In this document: in pieces, positions 21,691-34,300 of the stretch
Numbering within the stretch: the stretch's first letter is position 1
How the letters are laid out: every line of letters starts with the position of its first letter
Origin: Ectocarpus siliculosus
Taxonomy: Eukaryota > Sar > Phaeophyceae > Ectocarpales > Ectocarpaceae
Assembly (NCBI GenBank): GCA_000310025.1
Contig: FN649750.1
Coordinates: 1,976,791 to 2,040,790, forward strand
Direction: 5' to 3'
DNA length: 64,000 bases
Program-made: the position numbers and the translations under genes
The notes under the pieces: model-generated
Told to the model about the DNA's origin: nothing
Databases searched by the model: none
What the model saw: the letters and a program-made list of their open reading frames with translations, nothing else

Positions 21691-24551
21691 ATGGACCAAT
21701 CGTTCAAGCTCTCCGACGGCTACAGGAATTGGGCTGCATTCGTCGAAGAGGTACCCATCTGATGTTGTCAGATTGTTCACTGGCACGAACTGTAGACTAG
21801 ACTAGTCTATGATGCATTGAATGTGTAATCTACGTACGATATTGCATTACGGTAGTACTGCAGATATTCAGTCTGATATTTCAAGACGACCTTGTTGTAA
21901 CCAAGGTAGAGTGTGCGTTCAACCCCCACCCCGACTTGGTTTTGCGTTGCAACAGTTTCGTAGAATAGAGGAATCGCTGCAGGAGTCCAAGCAATTGGAG
22001 CGGGTCCTCGTTGCCCAAGTGAGTGGAATCGCGGTTTGGCCATATGTACATGTTTTTTTTAATGTTCATCGTTCTGCTGTTGGTGCATGGTTGCTGTTGT
22101 TGTTTGGTCCATTTGTGTATCTTCGCAGTACACCACCCTGACAATCTTAGTGAGATGACACTCTCACACAGTGCCAACTGCGCTGCAGTAACAACCCCCG
22201 TAAGAATCCAATGGGCAAAGGACAAATTGCGATGCATGCCACCCGTGGCGTAAGAAAATAAGCAGCGCTGGTACAGTCCACGCAGTACGTTCACAACGGT
22301 CTTGCCGTGCATCCTTGAAGGAAATACGTTGTGGTTCTCAGTTTTACGGCAATGCTTCATCTGGTATGCACGATGCCTGTGTTCAACCATGTGCATGCGA
22401 GGAAGGTTTTTAGCCGGTCGGTGGGTTGGAGAAATAGAATACCTACCGCTTACAGTAGCACGGCTCACCTTTTACCCCCCCCCCTGCTTGAACCTCTGGC
22501 CTGAGAACGAGTCCCTTCGTTCCGTTTGGCGCTGTCGTAATCTTCGCGGCGGTCTACAGTGCAATCAGCTAAAGTCCGAGCTTGTCGCCAGCGGTGAGTG
22601 CCTAACCACATGACCCCCAGCCTCACGTGAGAAATGAATGGCATTGACGATATTCCAGGTGAGGTCTACCCCACAACGAGTTCGATATGCACAGGCTACA
22701 TCGTAATTTTTTTGTTCGTTGTTGTTGCTGCTTCACATGCCGTTGGTAGTGTTCGGTGGTGCTGCTTGGTGGCGGGCCTGTTTTTTTTTTTGTTAGTTGG
22801 TGGTTTTGGCCATGACGATCGTCACGCTGCACCGGAAAATCGTAGTGTACGTCTTGCCGTACCTTCGCGCCCTCCGCTGTGAAGATTGGCAGGGGAATAT
22901 TCGCTCACACGATAACTGGTCGTGCATGTTGATCTCCGAGCCCTCTCGCCTCGTCTACATGTTGTCGTGCATGTCAAATTTCGCTGGTTGCCGTTGGAAA
23001 GGCAACAAACTACACACGGTGATGAGCGTGCGCGCAGAGGACGAAAGGACCATGGCTCTGCTGCGAAAGGTACTCACTCACTATAATTGCTGGGAGGAGG
23101 ATTAGCTGGGGGGAGGAGTCATGAACGCATGCCTGCGGCCTACTGTAGATCATTCTGCTGGGGCAAAAGCAAGATAAGATTTGTATGTGTAAGGACCAAT
23201 GTGTGCTGAGCACCCCGTCAAATCAAGTCCCACAGGATCCATGAGTGCATTTCTTTGCGTTAGGGCTATATATGCCACATTCGCGAAAGCAATTTGGGCC
23301 GAACGCTACCAGGATAACTAAGACAAAGTATTTGTCGACCAACCAAACAGGAAGGCACTGTTTCGCAACACTCCGAGGAATTCATTTTTGTGCACTATAA
23401 GTACAATTGTAGCGACATCATGGCGTCACCGGCACAACGGTAGGTGTTTCCCGACATGCTATCCGTTCGTTCTTTTGGTCCATGCGCCCCACAGGAGTGC
23501 GACCAATCGATGGTTACCTCGATGGAGGCAAAGATCAAGGAAAAGCAGGCCATGACGCTCGTTTCGGGGCTACAAGCGGACATCGAGGCCCTGCAAACCC
23601 AGGTGATCCGATCGGCTGACTCGAAATCAGGAAACTGCCACATTCCCAGAAAAATTAAAGCAGGATCCACCCCGCAGACACCGTATGTCTCAGAAACACC
23701 TAGAAACACGCGTCAACTTCTCACAACTGTGTCCCATCGTTGCCCACTGCCGAAAGGTTGGGGTCCTTCAGAGCGCTCTCTGGTTAGAGAAGGAGCGAGC
23801 TAGCGCGGCTGTCAGAGCTAGCAGGGGCGCGATCGGCCCGTCCACAAGAGGCGGGGTGTCGAAGGCGGCACTGACGATGACGGGCTCTGCCTCGACGGCG
23901 TCGGCAGCAGCGGCAGAGGCGACGGCGGTCGCATCCGCGGTGCTGGCGAACAGCTCAAGCCGTGGAGGTGGTGGAGGATTTGGCCCATCAGGGAAACGAA
24001 GAAACGGCATCCCCTTGAAGCGGATAGGGGAACGAGGCGGCCGTCGTCGGCCGGCAACAGCACCAGCCAAAGACACGCAAGCTCTTCGAGGGAAACTCCC
24101 TCATGGCAACGCCGGCGATCTCTACGGCAGGAACAAGCCCCGGGGGGGAGGGGTGGGAGGCAACTGCAGCAGCCAGCATCTCGGCGGTGGCCTTGGCTTT
24201 CTCGCCAGCGAGCAGGGGGGTGGCGCGGGTAGCCCAGACGGGACGACGGCGACTGACGGGTCGTTCACTGACGCCTGGGCGTCCAACGACTACTTCCACG
24301 GCGCCGGCGCCGGCGCCGGCGAAAAGAGCCCACAAGGCTACCAACAGGAGCGGAGTATAGAACAGTTCGTGCTCGATCTCGACGGTCGCAGAGGATATGC
24401 CGGTGGTGGTGGTAGTGGAACCGGTGGCGAGGTAGAAAGCGGTGGTGGGGGCCAAACCACTATCACCCCGTTCCAGAGATGGAAAAGAGAGAGAGGAATT
24501 GTCTCGCCGGGAGTTGCCGAGATGTTTGGGGGGCAAGGGTGTTGTTCCTGA
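21691..24551 (+). CDS. Coiled-coil protein with Gly-rich C-terminal half, unknown function
   Basis: Exons: 21,691-21,750; 21,956-22,018; 22,129-22,149 (a 21-bp micro-exon); 22,506-22,593; 23,002-23,069; 23,495-23,602; 23,757 (or 23,772)-24,551. Phases agree and give about 400 residues starting MDQSFKLSDGYRNW. The first third is polar and helical with coiled-coil character (FRRIEESLQESKQLERVL; MEAKIKEKQAMTLVSGLQAD). The last exon is long and disordered: Ala-rich, then GGGG-rich, then an ordered-looking tail TPFQRWKRERGIVSPGVAEM ending GCCS. The terminal Cys pair could be lipidated, but nothing proves it. I do not recognise the family. The micro-exon rests on acceptor, donor and phase alone. 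Confidence 0.6.
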
Positions 24552-24884
24552 GCGCAGAAGCTGGCGCAGACGCGATGTCTCGCTCTCGGTTTTTGAAAGT
24601 CTCGCGGGTGCAGAGCGTGAAGAAAATCGGCGTTGCGAGAAGGAACCCTCGAAAGGGCCGCCTATCTCTTCCTCCACGTGCACGTCGTGCGTAGCCCCAA
24701 CAACATTGTGTCAATCGAACAAGATCATCAACAGCAACAACAAGCCAGGTGTTAGATGTTGACATTCCAGCCGCCGGGATTTCAAGACGCAGAAACTCTA
24801 CTAGTTTGGTCGCCTTCAGTATCGGCACTATGAAGCAAGAAGACGTCAAAGATCAAAGACGATAGTTAAACCATCTGGCAATGA

Positions 24885-25276
24885 TCTCCTGTGTTTGGCA
24901 TTCCAGTCGCTATGCACAGACGACGAAAATCCGCTCGGTGGCCTAGATCGATTCTAAAAGCATTTGATTCAGTTTGGCGCAAACCCTGGAATCTGATACT
25001 ACCGCTGGTGAGCAGGTTGCCCGCGAGAAGGCGCTCACCGCCAAGGCAGGCTGATCCTAGCTGTAAGACTATGAAAAAGACGTGGGATTCGAACGGCTGG
25101 CGCCGAAGGACGCGGCTCAAACGGCGCCTAACCCTGAAAAATCGGACACCTACGGTTCCAGGAAATTTCCGGCTCAGATCTACGACGTTGGGAGAGTGGC
25201 GTTCACGCTGACGCAGCAGTTCTTCGAGGATAGCGCCACAGGCAGACTAGCCGAACAATACTCGTCATTTCATTAG
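24885..25276 (+). pseudogene. Coding-like plus-strand fragments, broken
   Basis: After a good acceptor (tggcattccag) the frame reads SLCTDDENPLGGLDRF, then a stop. Further on, another frame reads ESDTTAGEQVAREKALTAKA, then a stop. A third, from about 25,075, reads GFERLAPKDAAQ...FTLTQQFFEDSATGRLAEQY and ends in a stop at 25,276. They may be pieces of one decayed gene or exons whose splice sites I cannot place. Family unknown. Confidence 0.25.
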
Positions 25277-27979
25277 AATTGGAGCTCCTTGGGAGTTTGC
25301 TGAAAGCATGCAAACACCAAGAAAAAACCACGATGAAACTACGGTACGCGAAGCTGCAAGACTTCAGCACACTGGGTAAAATACGCTGACGATCACCAAG
25401 CAATGTACGCACGCCTGTCGGGTCTCGAGATGGAAGCCCCGCCCTACTACTGTATCGTACCAGCAACGGCGAGACAAAACCTTGAGCGAGGAAGCCCAAT
25501 AGCACACAGCTGTGCAATCTTCGGCGCACAGAAAGCTGTCGAAACCGCCGCGCTCCGCCACTCTGTAGGGTGCACGCCTCGCTGACGGAGGGGCACAAAA
25601 TCTCTCCGTAAGAGGTTCCGCCCATCATCATGTCGCTAAGGTTTGTCCAAAGTCATGTACATAACGCGATCTAACTCCACTTCAATAAACCTTTTGCCGC
25701 CACCGCCCACCGAATATCCCATACCCCCCCTCAAAACAACAATGAGGCAAGTCGCCGTGAACAGAAATTCCGCATCGAGAGGATGGCATATACCATGGCA
25801 TCATTGGCATATACCATGGCATCATTTCCCCGACAACACGCTGTTCACGGTGAACCCAAGTGGGTCTCCGTAGTGATCGTCTGGTCCACACCAACATACC
25901 TTGCGCCCACAAAAGCCGACGATGCAAGTGCCACAACAACGGCACTTTCCTCCGTCAACAACACAACACTCACTCTCTCCATAAAGCACTTCATATCCCG
26001 CCACAACAGTTTCCCCAGGGACAAGGGCAAATAAAACATATTCCACCCTCTCAACCACCGCGATCCCTCTACTCCATGGAGCGGTGCAAGTCCAAATATA
26101 AGGCCATTGACGTACGTAAACTGTTGAAGCTAAGCTCTAGCGACCCACCGGTAGTTACTTCTATACAGCAACACGATGTTTTTTCCCCTGACAAAAACGG
26201 TCCATGTGCCAGCATCCCTGATCGAATTCAAGGGCGGAGGTTAACAACCAAGCGAAACTTGAACGTCATTCTTCACACTGTTCGCCGCGTTTTGCCCGAT
26301 ACCAATGCGGAAAGGAGGCAGGCAGCCAACAAAAAGCGCCAAGCGGATTTTCCCCAAAACACGCATTTCTCCAAGGCTGGGCTTGGGGCTGAACAAGCCA
26401 CCAACACAAAACATAACACGTCCGGCATGCTACAACAGCGCGCGGAGCTTGCGCACGCGCCGACGATGAAAGAGAGAGGCCACGTTTTCAGGAATGGAAC
26501 CTCAAATCAGATCGATGTCTTGTCGATGTATCGATGCTGGGGTGTCGGCAATGATATCGACACCCCCCGACACTGAAAGACGCCTTATGGGTAACATTCT
26601 AGCTACCGGCAACGTGGTGCGCTGACGCCACAGGCCCCCAAACAAGCCAGCAGCTCGTTTTCCACTCTCGAAAGACGCAGCAGCAAGCAGCAGAAGCGGC
26701 ATCGTCAACATCGACGACAGGGACGACGGCAACAGCAGTTTGTGGTCGCTGTCATCCCCCTAATGACCTCCTACCTCCACCGCCGCATCAAGCGAATGCA
26801 GCGCCTGGCTCCCTTATCATGTTCCACAACAGGTAATACCCCCCCCCCCCCTCTCTCTCTCGGTGGACTTATTCATCCCACACTATCAAGCGAATTTGGC
26901 CCCACAGTACTCCTGAACAAGGCCCACAAGCCTTACCGTCACCAAGGAAACACAAAACCAACACTTGAACACAAATCTCCACCCCAAACTCTTAAGCCTC
27001 GGCGGAGGAACCTACACGCCTGTCTCGAATCCTCCGTCCTACCTGCAGGAGTCAAGTTTAGAACCACCTTGTACCCTGCGCGGGGAGCCAAGTCCCCGTG
27101 GATGGGGACACACACCCACCCATCGGCAGAACACCATCTGGCCCCCCATGAGGACGACGGTGACCGGTGTTGTGTGTCCGCTTGTTCCAAGAAAAGAGTC
27201 ACGGTGTTATTACCTAGCCACATAGCGACGCATGCTTTTAGTGCTCAACCACCTTGCCGCGGGAAAAGAGGGCACAAAGAGTGCACCACAAAGAAACCGA
27301 AACGTCGGCGCAGAGTCTCATCAACACCACAAGAACGAAGTCGACGGCGGCCGCGGTTCACGCCCCTCTTCACAGCGACATATCTGGCGGAAAGCGTCCA
27401 ACTCTGAGGCAAATTCCCTCGCGCGGGGCACGAAACAAAAGGGTGCACCACACTCTCACGCTCCAACCAGCCTGACAATAATAAAACACCCAACAGATTA
27501 AAACGTAATGCAAGCCCTTCATATTTACACATGCGTCGAGGTCATGTCAGCCTCGTATGCGCAAACCCTCATTTTCACTCTGAAGTTGACCCAAAAAAAA
27601 AACATCTCTTCCCCCACTCCCTTCAAATAAACGTTCAGCGCGCTACTCACGGTGCCAAAACCCTCAAAACCCGCACTGTAAACCGTGTACCAGACCGCCA
27701 ATCAAAAGCAGAGGGTGCTTTCCGATAGCGTTCTCCAGCGAACCAATGGAAGCACCGACGGACGGCGCATTGTTCGGCCCACGATGACCATTCAAAATTT
27801 AGTCCCCGCACTCTCCGTGGCTGCCGTATATCACGGGCGATGCGAAGGCCTTCCATGCCCAGCGGGCGCCCGCAGAAAAAAAAAAACTTCCACGTGACAC
27901 CCGAGGAACGCCCGGCGATCCGCAGAAGCAACGCAGCTTTGTGCAGTTCCAAAATATTTCTCCTCGACTCAACCCGACC

Positions 27980-28081
27980 AACAATCATGCGCACGTTGGT
28001 CTATTCGGTGGATGACGCTTGGCGTTGTCCAACAAGCATGCGCACGTTGGTCTATTCGGTGGATGACGCTTGGCGTTGTCC
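27980..28081. repeat. 51-bp tandem duplication
   Basis: 27,980-28,030 and 28,031-28,081 are identical except for one base (AATCATG versus AAGCATG near the start). The near identity suggests a recent event. Confidence 0.95.
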
Positions 28082-28332
28082 GCCCTCTCGATACGCCGAC
28101 GTCCAGCCAGTGAAGCGCCGGGAAACGGAGCCGCTTCCCTTTACCCCGTCCTCCCCGTGAATCCGTGGGCGCGCGCCAGCAACAAACCGCACCACGTGCC
28201 GTTCTAGCCGTCCGATCTAGTTTCGGGACAAAACACGACAGCAGCCGCGGCCGGCTCAGCTTCTTCCACACCGACCCACATCCCACCGGAGCAACAGCTC
28301 CGAAGAAGGCGTTTCATTTCAGGCGGGATAAC

Positions 28333-31300
28333 TCAGTCCTCTTTCTTGCCGTTGCCGCTGCTGTGCTTGATGCGGAAGCACTGGATGTCCAGATGCCAGC
28401 AGATGTCAGAGATAGCCCCGCTCACATACCGTAGATAGGACGCCATCGCTATCCCCGAGCCCAGATACAGGGCCTTCTCTGGGTCCATGGGGGACGTCTC
28501 GCCGAGCCTGTCCGGGGGGCAACAAGAGACAGAGCATGATGGATTGGAGGTCGGGCGGGGAGGGGGAGGGGGGGGGGTGCCTTCTTTCAAGCACCGTGTT
28601 TTCGAGGAGGTGTACTACACACATGGCATGAGGAGGTAGGTGACAGGGAGGTGGTGTGTCTTCCAAGTGCCTGCTTTGGGGTTGGTAGCTAGGAGGTTTA
28701 CCGTAGACATGGCATGAGAACATGAGAATAGGGAGGCGAAGAGGGCTGCAGGGGGTGTAGTGTTGTGCTTCAGACTTTTTTCTACATCATCGGCACCGTA
28801 CCGAGTTTCCAAGCCTGGCATGGCGACAAAGAGACAAGAGTACGAGTGTCAGGTTGCCAAGGGTAGAAGGACGGAGGGGTGCTCGGACCTTGTGTGCGAA
28901 TGGGTACCAGCACCGCGCTTGCGTGGCGAAAGAACGAGAGAACAAAGCAACGATGGCAGGTGGGAGGTGCCGTTGGATGTTGAGCTGGAAAGTTGGTAAA
29001 ACGGGGCGGTTTTCGCGTCTGTGTAAAGCCCGGTATGTTTTACCGAAATTCGGTATGCCCACTCATGCTGTTGTCTAAACGTGTCGAGATACCCATGTAC
29101 ATCGGGGTGTCCAGATAACACGGTGGCGTGCCTGCAATCAACATAGGTGTTCTACCGAATATGAACACAAACGGAGTGCTGTTGCCCATTGTTGATGAAT
29201 ACCTATTATGGCTTGTGGAGGAAGGCGAGGAGTTGCTACGGGGGAAACAAACGCAAGTTTCATCCCATGTCGAGAGAAACAAACGCACGCACACAAACAC
29301 ACACCATCACACACAACACTTCCTTACCCCAGCGTTGGCAAGTAGACGTTAAGGGTCACGGCGGCCAGGACGAGGAGAGACGGGCACGTCACGTCCTGCA
29401 AGGACAGTGCCGACTTGGCCATGTGGTGCACGATCATTTGGCTCTGCGATCGTCAGAATATCCGGAGACGCGGCGGGAAGGGCTAGCGGTCATGAAAAAA
29501 AAGGTAGAGCGATAGCGGTTAGAGGATGCAGAGGATGCACCCGATGTTGGGAGCGCTTTGTGCAGAGTGGGATCATTTTGTCTCGGGTAGCCTTCAAGCT
29601 AATCGGCTAGGTATGTGCCTGCCCACTTGTCGTCATTGTGGGCCCGCGGGAGGGGGGGGGGGGGGCTTCCCCTTGAGCCTCTGCCTACATTGCTGGAAAC
29701 ACAAACGAAAGCACAGAAAGGCGGTCATTCGCGCGAAGACTGGTAGAAGGCGAAACAGCGACGGCAGCCGATGTAGACCAAGAGTCGTTGCCTCCACTCT
29801 CTCTCACCGTGAGATGCGTAGTGACCGTCCCGAGCATGAATAGCTGCAGCCCCGTGTGCTTCACGAACACCGGCAAGGCGGGCCCCATGGAGAGCGCAAC
29901 GCCTAGACCCATCGCCGCCGACATGGCCAGCAGCTGCAGCACTCCCGGGTACACTCCGATCTAACACGGGGCGGACGCGGGGGATAAGGAGACTGGTAAG
30001 AGTGTGTCCTCCACACGCCGAGCAACTCGCTGAGAAAAGTAGGAGAATGTCCGCCAAAATCCGAGCAACTCGCTAGGAAAACCACGGCCGGGGCTAGCAC
30101 TTCGATCAGTCGGAGTACACAACGGGTGCTGGTAGACGCACGCCCGTCAACAGAACAAACTTGATTCAACAAGACTTCGGATTCCTCTCGCCCTTCTTCC
30201 CGCCCTGGCGGCCTCGACATCTACCGGTACCCTTACAGCAGTACCCCTTACACGGAGCCCCACCCTGTATCTTGCGCCGTGTTCGGCTACGAGTTACTAG
30301 ACTGTCAACAGACCTAATATGACGTCACTTTGCTAACCTCCCCCGACTCCTTCTCCACACATGCTCGCGACTTCCGATCCCATTGTCTTCAACTCCCTCC
30401 CTTCCCCCCCCTACAAGCTCACCTCCCTACGAGCTCGTCGATACCACAACGGAAAAAAAAAAACAGCGAAAACTATTCGGATATTAAAATGAGAGCTCCA
30501 TTCACTGCAAACACGTACCCCTCTGTAGCCCCTCGTGGGGCCGCCGATATTCTTACCCCGACCGTTCTCACCGTTTTGAGTCCCCTCTCCTCCTCGGGCA
30601 GATCCTCCGGGCGACTGGCCCAGACCCTCCGGATGTTGGAGGAAACCATCGCTATAGCCGGAGGAATGAGCGCCCACACCATGGCCTGCAGCACACTCAC
30701 CCTCAAGTCCGTTCCTGGCAGTGTTACGGCTGTCGACCAAATGTCTTGCCCTGCCAAAAAGCGGGAAGGGCGGAGGGGGGGGGGTGAGGCCACAGGAGCC
30801 TCAGCGCTTGGAGGAGGGGGCGAACACGTACACAACCGCGTACGCGTACATACGTTGTTGAGCTTTCATGATCATCAGCTACACCATGACCTTACCCAAT
30901 CTCGGAACGCCCGTAGGCAGCTTCCCGCAGAAGCCGTGAAGGCTGGATATCAGCGGCAAGTGACAAGGTTCACCCCTCTTACATTTAACAGCAAACCAGC
31001 CAAAACATCAGCGGCGGCGGCATCAGCAGCAACACCAGCAGTTGCACAGTAGCACACGCCGTCACATCGCTCACCAAAGAAGGCCGAGACCACGAAGAGC
31101 CCCATCTGGATGACCTGCGACTCCGTTACGCCCATGTAACCGTTGGACCAGTTGAGCGTGCCCGTGTGGTACTCCTCCCACTGAGCCATGTAGAACACGC
31201 CCTCCACGATACAGAAGAGGATCATCACGTTGGGCGTCGGGCCTACTTCCAGCGTGGCGCACATCGCCACGAAGCAGAGTACCTGCAGAACAAGGAATGG

Positions 31301-34300
31301 ATGGATGGATGGATGGCTGCCATTCGGTTTTGTGTTCATGAAGGTGTCCGAGCTTGGGTCGACCCACACGCGTTGTGATCGCGAGCCCAAGCCAAAAGTC
31401 GTCAGGGAACAGCGCTCGGTTGACGTTTTAACTCTCCTGAATGAATGGTGTCTGTCCTTGTCGCTGTTTTCTCTCTTTTGTCTCGCCGCCTCTCTGTCTT
31501 TGTTGTTGTATCTCTGCATCGCTGTCTCTCTCGCAGTCCTCTTCTCCCCCCCCCCCCTCTCTTCACCCTTCAGACTTACATCCCTCGTGGTGATGCACTC
31601 GTTCATTCCGGACACTTCAACAACACACTACTCCCAGTGCTGTAAATAGCTTATGAGGGCGGTTGTGCGCAGGCATGTGCAATGATCATGTGCAATGATG
31701 TCTCCTCTGCCGAGACTGTCAAATTCGGAAATCCATCAGTATTTTCGAGTCAGTTCTTCTCCTCAGATAGTATGGGATGTAAACAGTGGCATCACCTCCC
31801 GCAGGGGTTGGTGTTGCCACTTCGTAGCGAATGGAAAGAAATAAATATGGCTATGGGAAACAATCCTGTTTCCTGTCAAGCAGTAATAATACAGCGATCT
31901 ATATTTATTTCTTTCCCATCCGCGACGATTGTATTTTCCGGAGAAAAAATTGACTGAAAATAGAAATAGAGAAATTCGAGAAAGATTCCAATAATCGTTG
32001 GGTGGGTGGGTGGTGTCTCAAAAAGGAGACTCTCCTTTCCTCTGTTTTCCTGTCTTGCACAGGTTTGACAAAAGGAAGTGAGAGTGTGTTCTTCCTCCTC
32101 CTTTGTTCTGGATCTTTACGTCTGGAGAATTCTTAAATCGTGCCTCTTTCTTCATTTCCTGTTTTGAGAATCCATCAGTATTTTCGAGTCAGTTCTTCTC
32201 CTCAGATAGTATGGGATGTAAACAGTGGCATCACCTCCCGCGGTCGGTGTATCCACTTCTCTCCCTTACTTAGGAAACTCACTCGAACAAGATGAGTTTT
32301 CTCATCCCATACTTTACTGATAGAAAACAGATGAATGTGGAGGCATTGAGGAGAGACCATGGCTGAAATAAGACCATTTAAATAAACAAACGAGACCACC
32401 TAAAGCAAAGGCTTATTGCTAAACGCTGACAACGATCGGCTCTGTTCACTCAAACCGAACTCATTCAACTGCCTGTATTGTTCCTCTGAAACTCCCTCGA
32501 CCATGGCGGTACCCTCGGATCCTGGAGCCACTACTTCCATGAGTCGCATGTATCGCCAAGCAGTCTTTGGACTTTTCCAATATGCCTTCTGCATGATTGT
32601 CGATAGAGAATCTCCTGCGAGGGCTCTGGAAACCGCCCCTCCTGACCTAAAGGAGTGTAGAGAGAACCCTTGGGTCTCTCCTACTGCCGCGGCGTATCTC
32701 TTTAGTGCTTCAGACATCCTGCTAGTAGCCACCGGCAACTTGCCTCTCTGCGCTTCACCTTGCATAGACTCCGAAATGTCTGGGAAAAGGTAACCTGAGG
32801 TAGTGTCCCATCCGACCTGCTTCCCCACGGCTATAAACCTCTCTACCGCTCGAACTGGGCAGATTGCCACGTATTCCTCATCATACGGTACGGTCAGGAT
32901 ATGATCCGCTCCATCCCGTTGGGTTTTTCCCCACTGAAAATTGCACATGAGGCCGCTTCGATTTGGGAGTCGCAAAATACGTTGGATGAGGATATTTGTG
33001 AGCTCCACTCCTCTCTTGGTTGTGCTAAAAGCCACCGAAAAGAACGCAATGTCCCTAGCCAACGTAACCCGTTCGACGTCGGATGAGGCGTATTGAAGCC
33101 TGATCTGCATTGGAAAAATAATCTTCTCCAGATGGCTTCGAAGAATGACCGGTGCTTGTTTCACCAATACTCCCGCCTGCTTTTGCTCACTTGTGGTGAA
33201 CGCCATATATTGCGCAACTAGCTCGCTTTTCACCGGGTTACCAACCCGCATGGTCTTGCTCCACGGTGTCACCACTCCCATTTCCTTCTCGAACACCATG
33301 GATAACTTGGAGACATGATTTGTTCGGAGAGAGTCAAAGGCGTATCTAAGGCTACATTCTCCCTTGTCTGTTGAACAAGCTGTAAGATCTTTGGTGCCCA
33401 CGGCTTCGCAGTGTTTAGCATGCACGATTGTACGCCGTCTTGAACCGCAGGAGTCTAACCAGCACAGGAACTCTACCACATCCTTTGGTTGTGCATTTTC
33501 AATAGACACAGACCCGTTCCTTCGAGATGCTAGGAAGTTGCTGAACAAAGCCCATGTGGCCGACCGACTGCGCGCGGAAGCTTTCTCCGCCCATGCATTT
33601 AGAAATTGTTGGTATCGCCTTGAAATAGCCTCTTCGTCCACTTGAAGAGGAGGTGTTGTCCGAGGTTGGTGCTGGGCTATTGAGTACCCGCACCATTGAC
33701 AGAACCGAAACGAATCATCGTTTTCACTGTGGCACTCCGGGCATAAGACCCGTGCCCGCGATGCTGACACCTTCACGAGCGGCGGAGGAGGAAGCTTCGC
33801 CTCGCCGAGACGATCTCGCTTGGGAATTATCGCCTCTAAGATGCTCACGATGAGGCCAAGGGCTGTGAACACAGCCTGGAGAGCCTGGTAAAGAATGCGT
33901 TGTCCCACAAACCACCGAACATGAACAGGAGACACGTTGAGAACGAGCCGAACGAACTCTTCATCACTTAGCATTCCGGGCGAAATCCACTACCACAGCT
34001 AGCATTCCTGACCGTTTGAAATGAAAACGCTCGGACCCTTTCTGGTGGTGTACCCGGAAAAAGGGTGACTCACCCCCGCTACCGATCGACAACGTCCGTG
34101 ATCGCGTAGCCGCGTCCGCTATCCGTGGAAACCAGTACTGCTTCCGATCTGGGACGATCACAAGCGCCTTTGCGCGACACTCCTCCAAGTGCTGAAGAAA
34201 CACTCCTACCATGCTCGTCGGAGGGAAGCAGAAACCGAAACACTCCTCCGTCGTTGAACCAGGCATGAACCGAACATTTTGCGTAAGCACGTCAACCCCG

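Larger units (their letters stand above)
24552..28332. other. Intergenic, mostly no gene seen; 3' flank of the phosphotransferase gene on the right
   Basis: From about 25.7 to 28.3 kb the plus strand is A/C-rich, as after the sulfotransferase stop, which fits a long 3' flank of the minus-strand phosphotransferase. The longest open frames (25,860-26,576 and 26,742-27,407, plus strand) have the composition of this skew and no family features, so I do not call them genes. A tandem duplication at 27,980 is listed separately. Confidence 0.4.

Noticed and set aside
24910-25010. KAFDSVW motif resembling a LINE reverse transcriptase
   Set aside because: Only this short match is present; none of the other RT motifs occurs in any frame nearby, and the stretch has stops in neighbouring frames.
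25860-27407. Plus-strand open frames of 238 and 221 codons
   Set aside because: They follow the A/C skew of the presumed 3' flank, are rich in His, Pro, Thr and Gln, and have no domain or splice support.
27980-28081. CRISPR-like array
   Set aside because: Only two direct units without spacers, in a eukaryotic context.
29049-29137. Possible extra phosphotransferase exon between exons 5 and 6
   Set aside because: It has AG and GT borders and an open frame, but its phase would break the join to the last exon, and the peptide does not resemble the family. Exon 5 joins exon 6 directly in phase.
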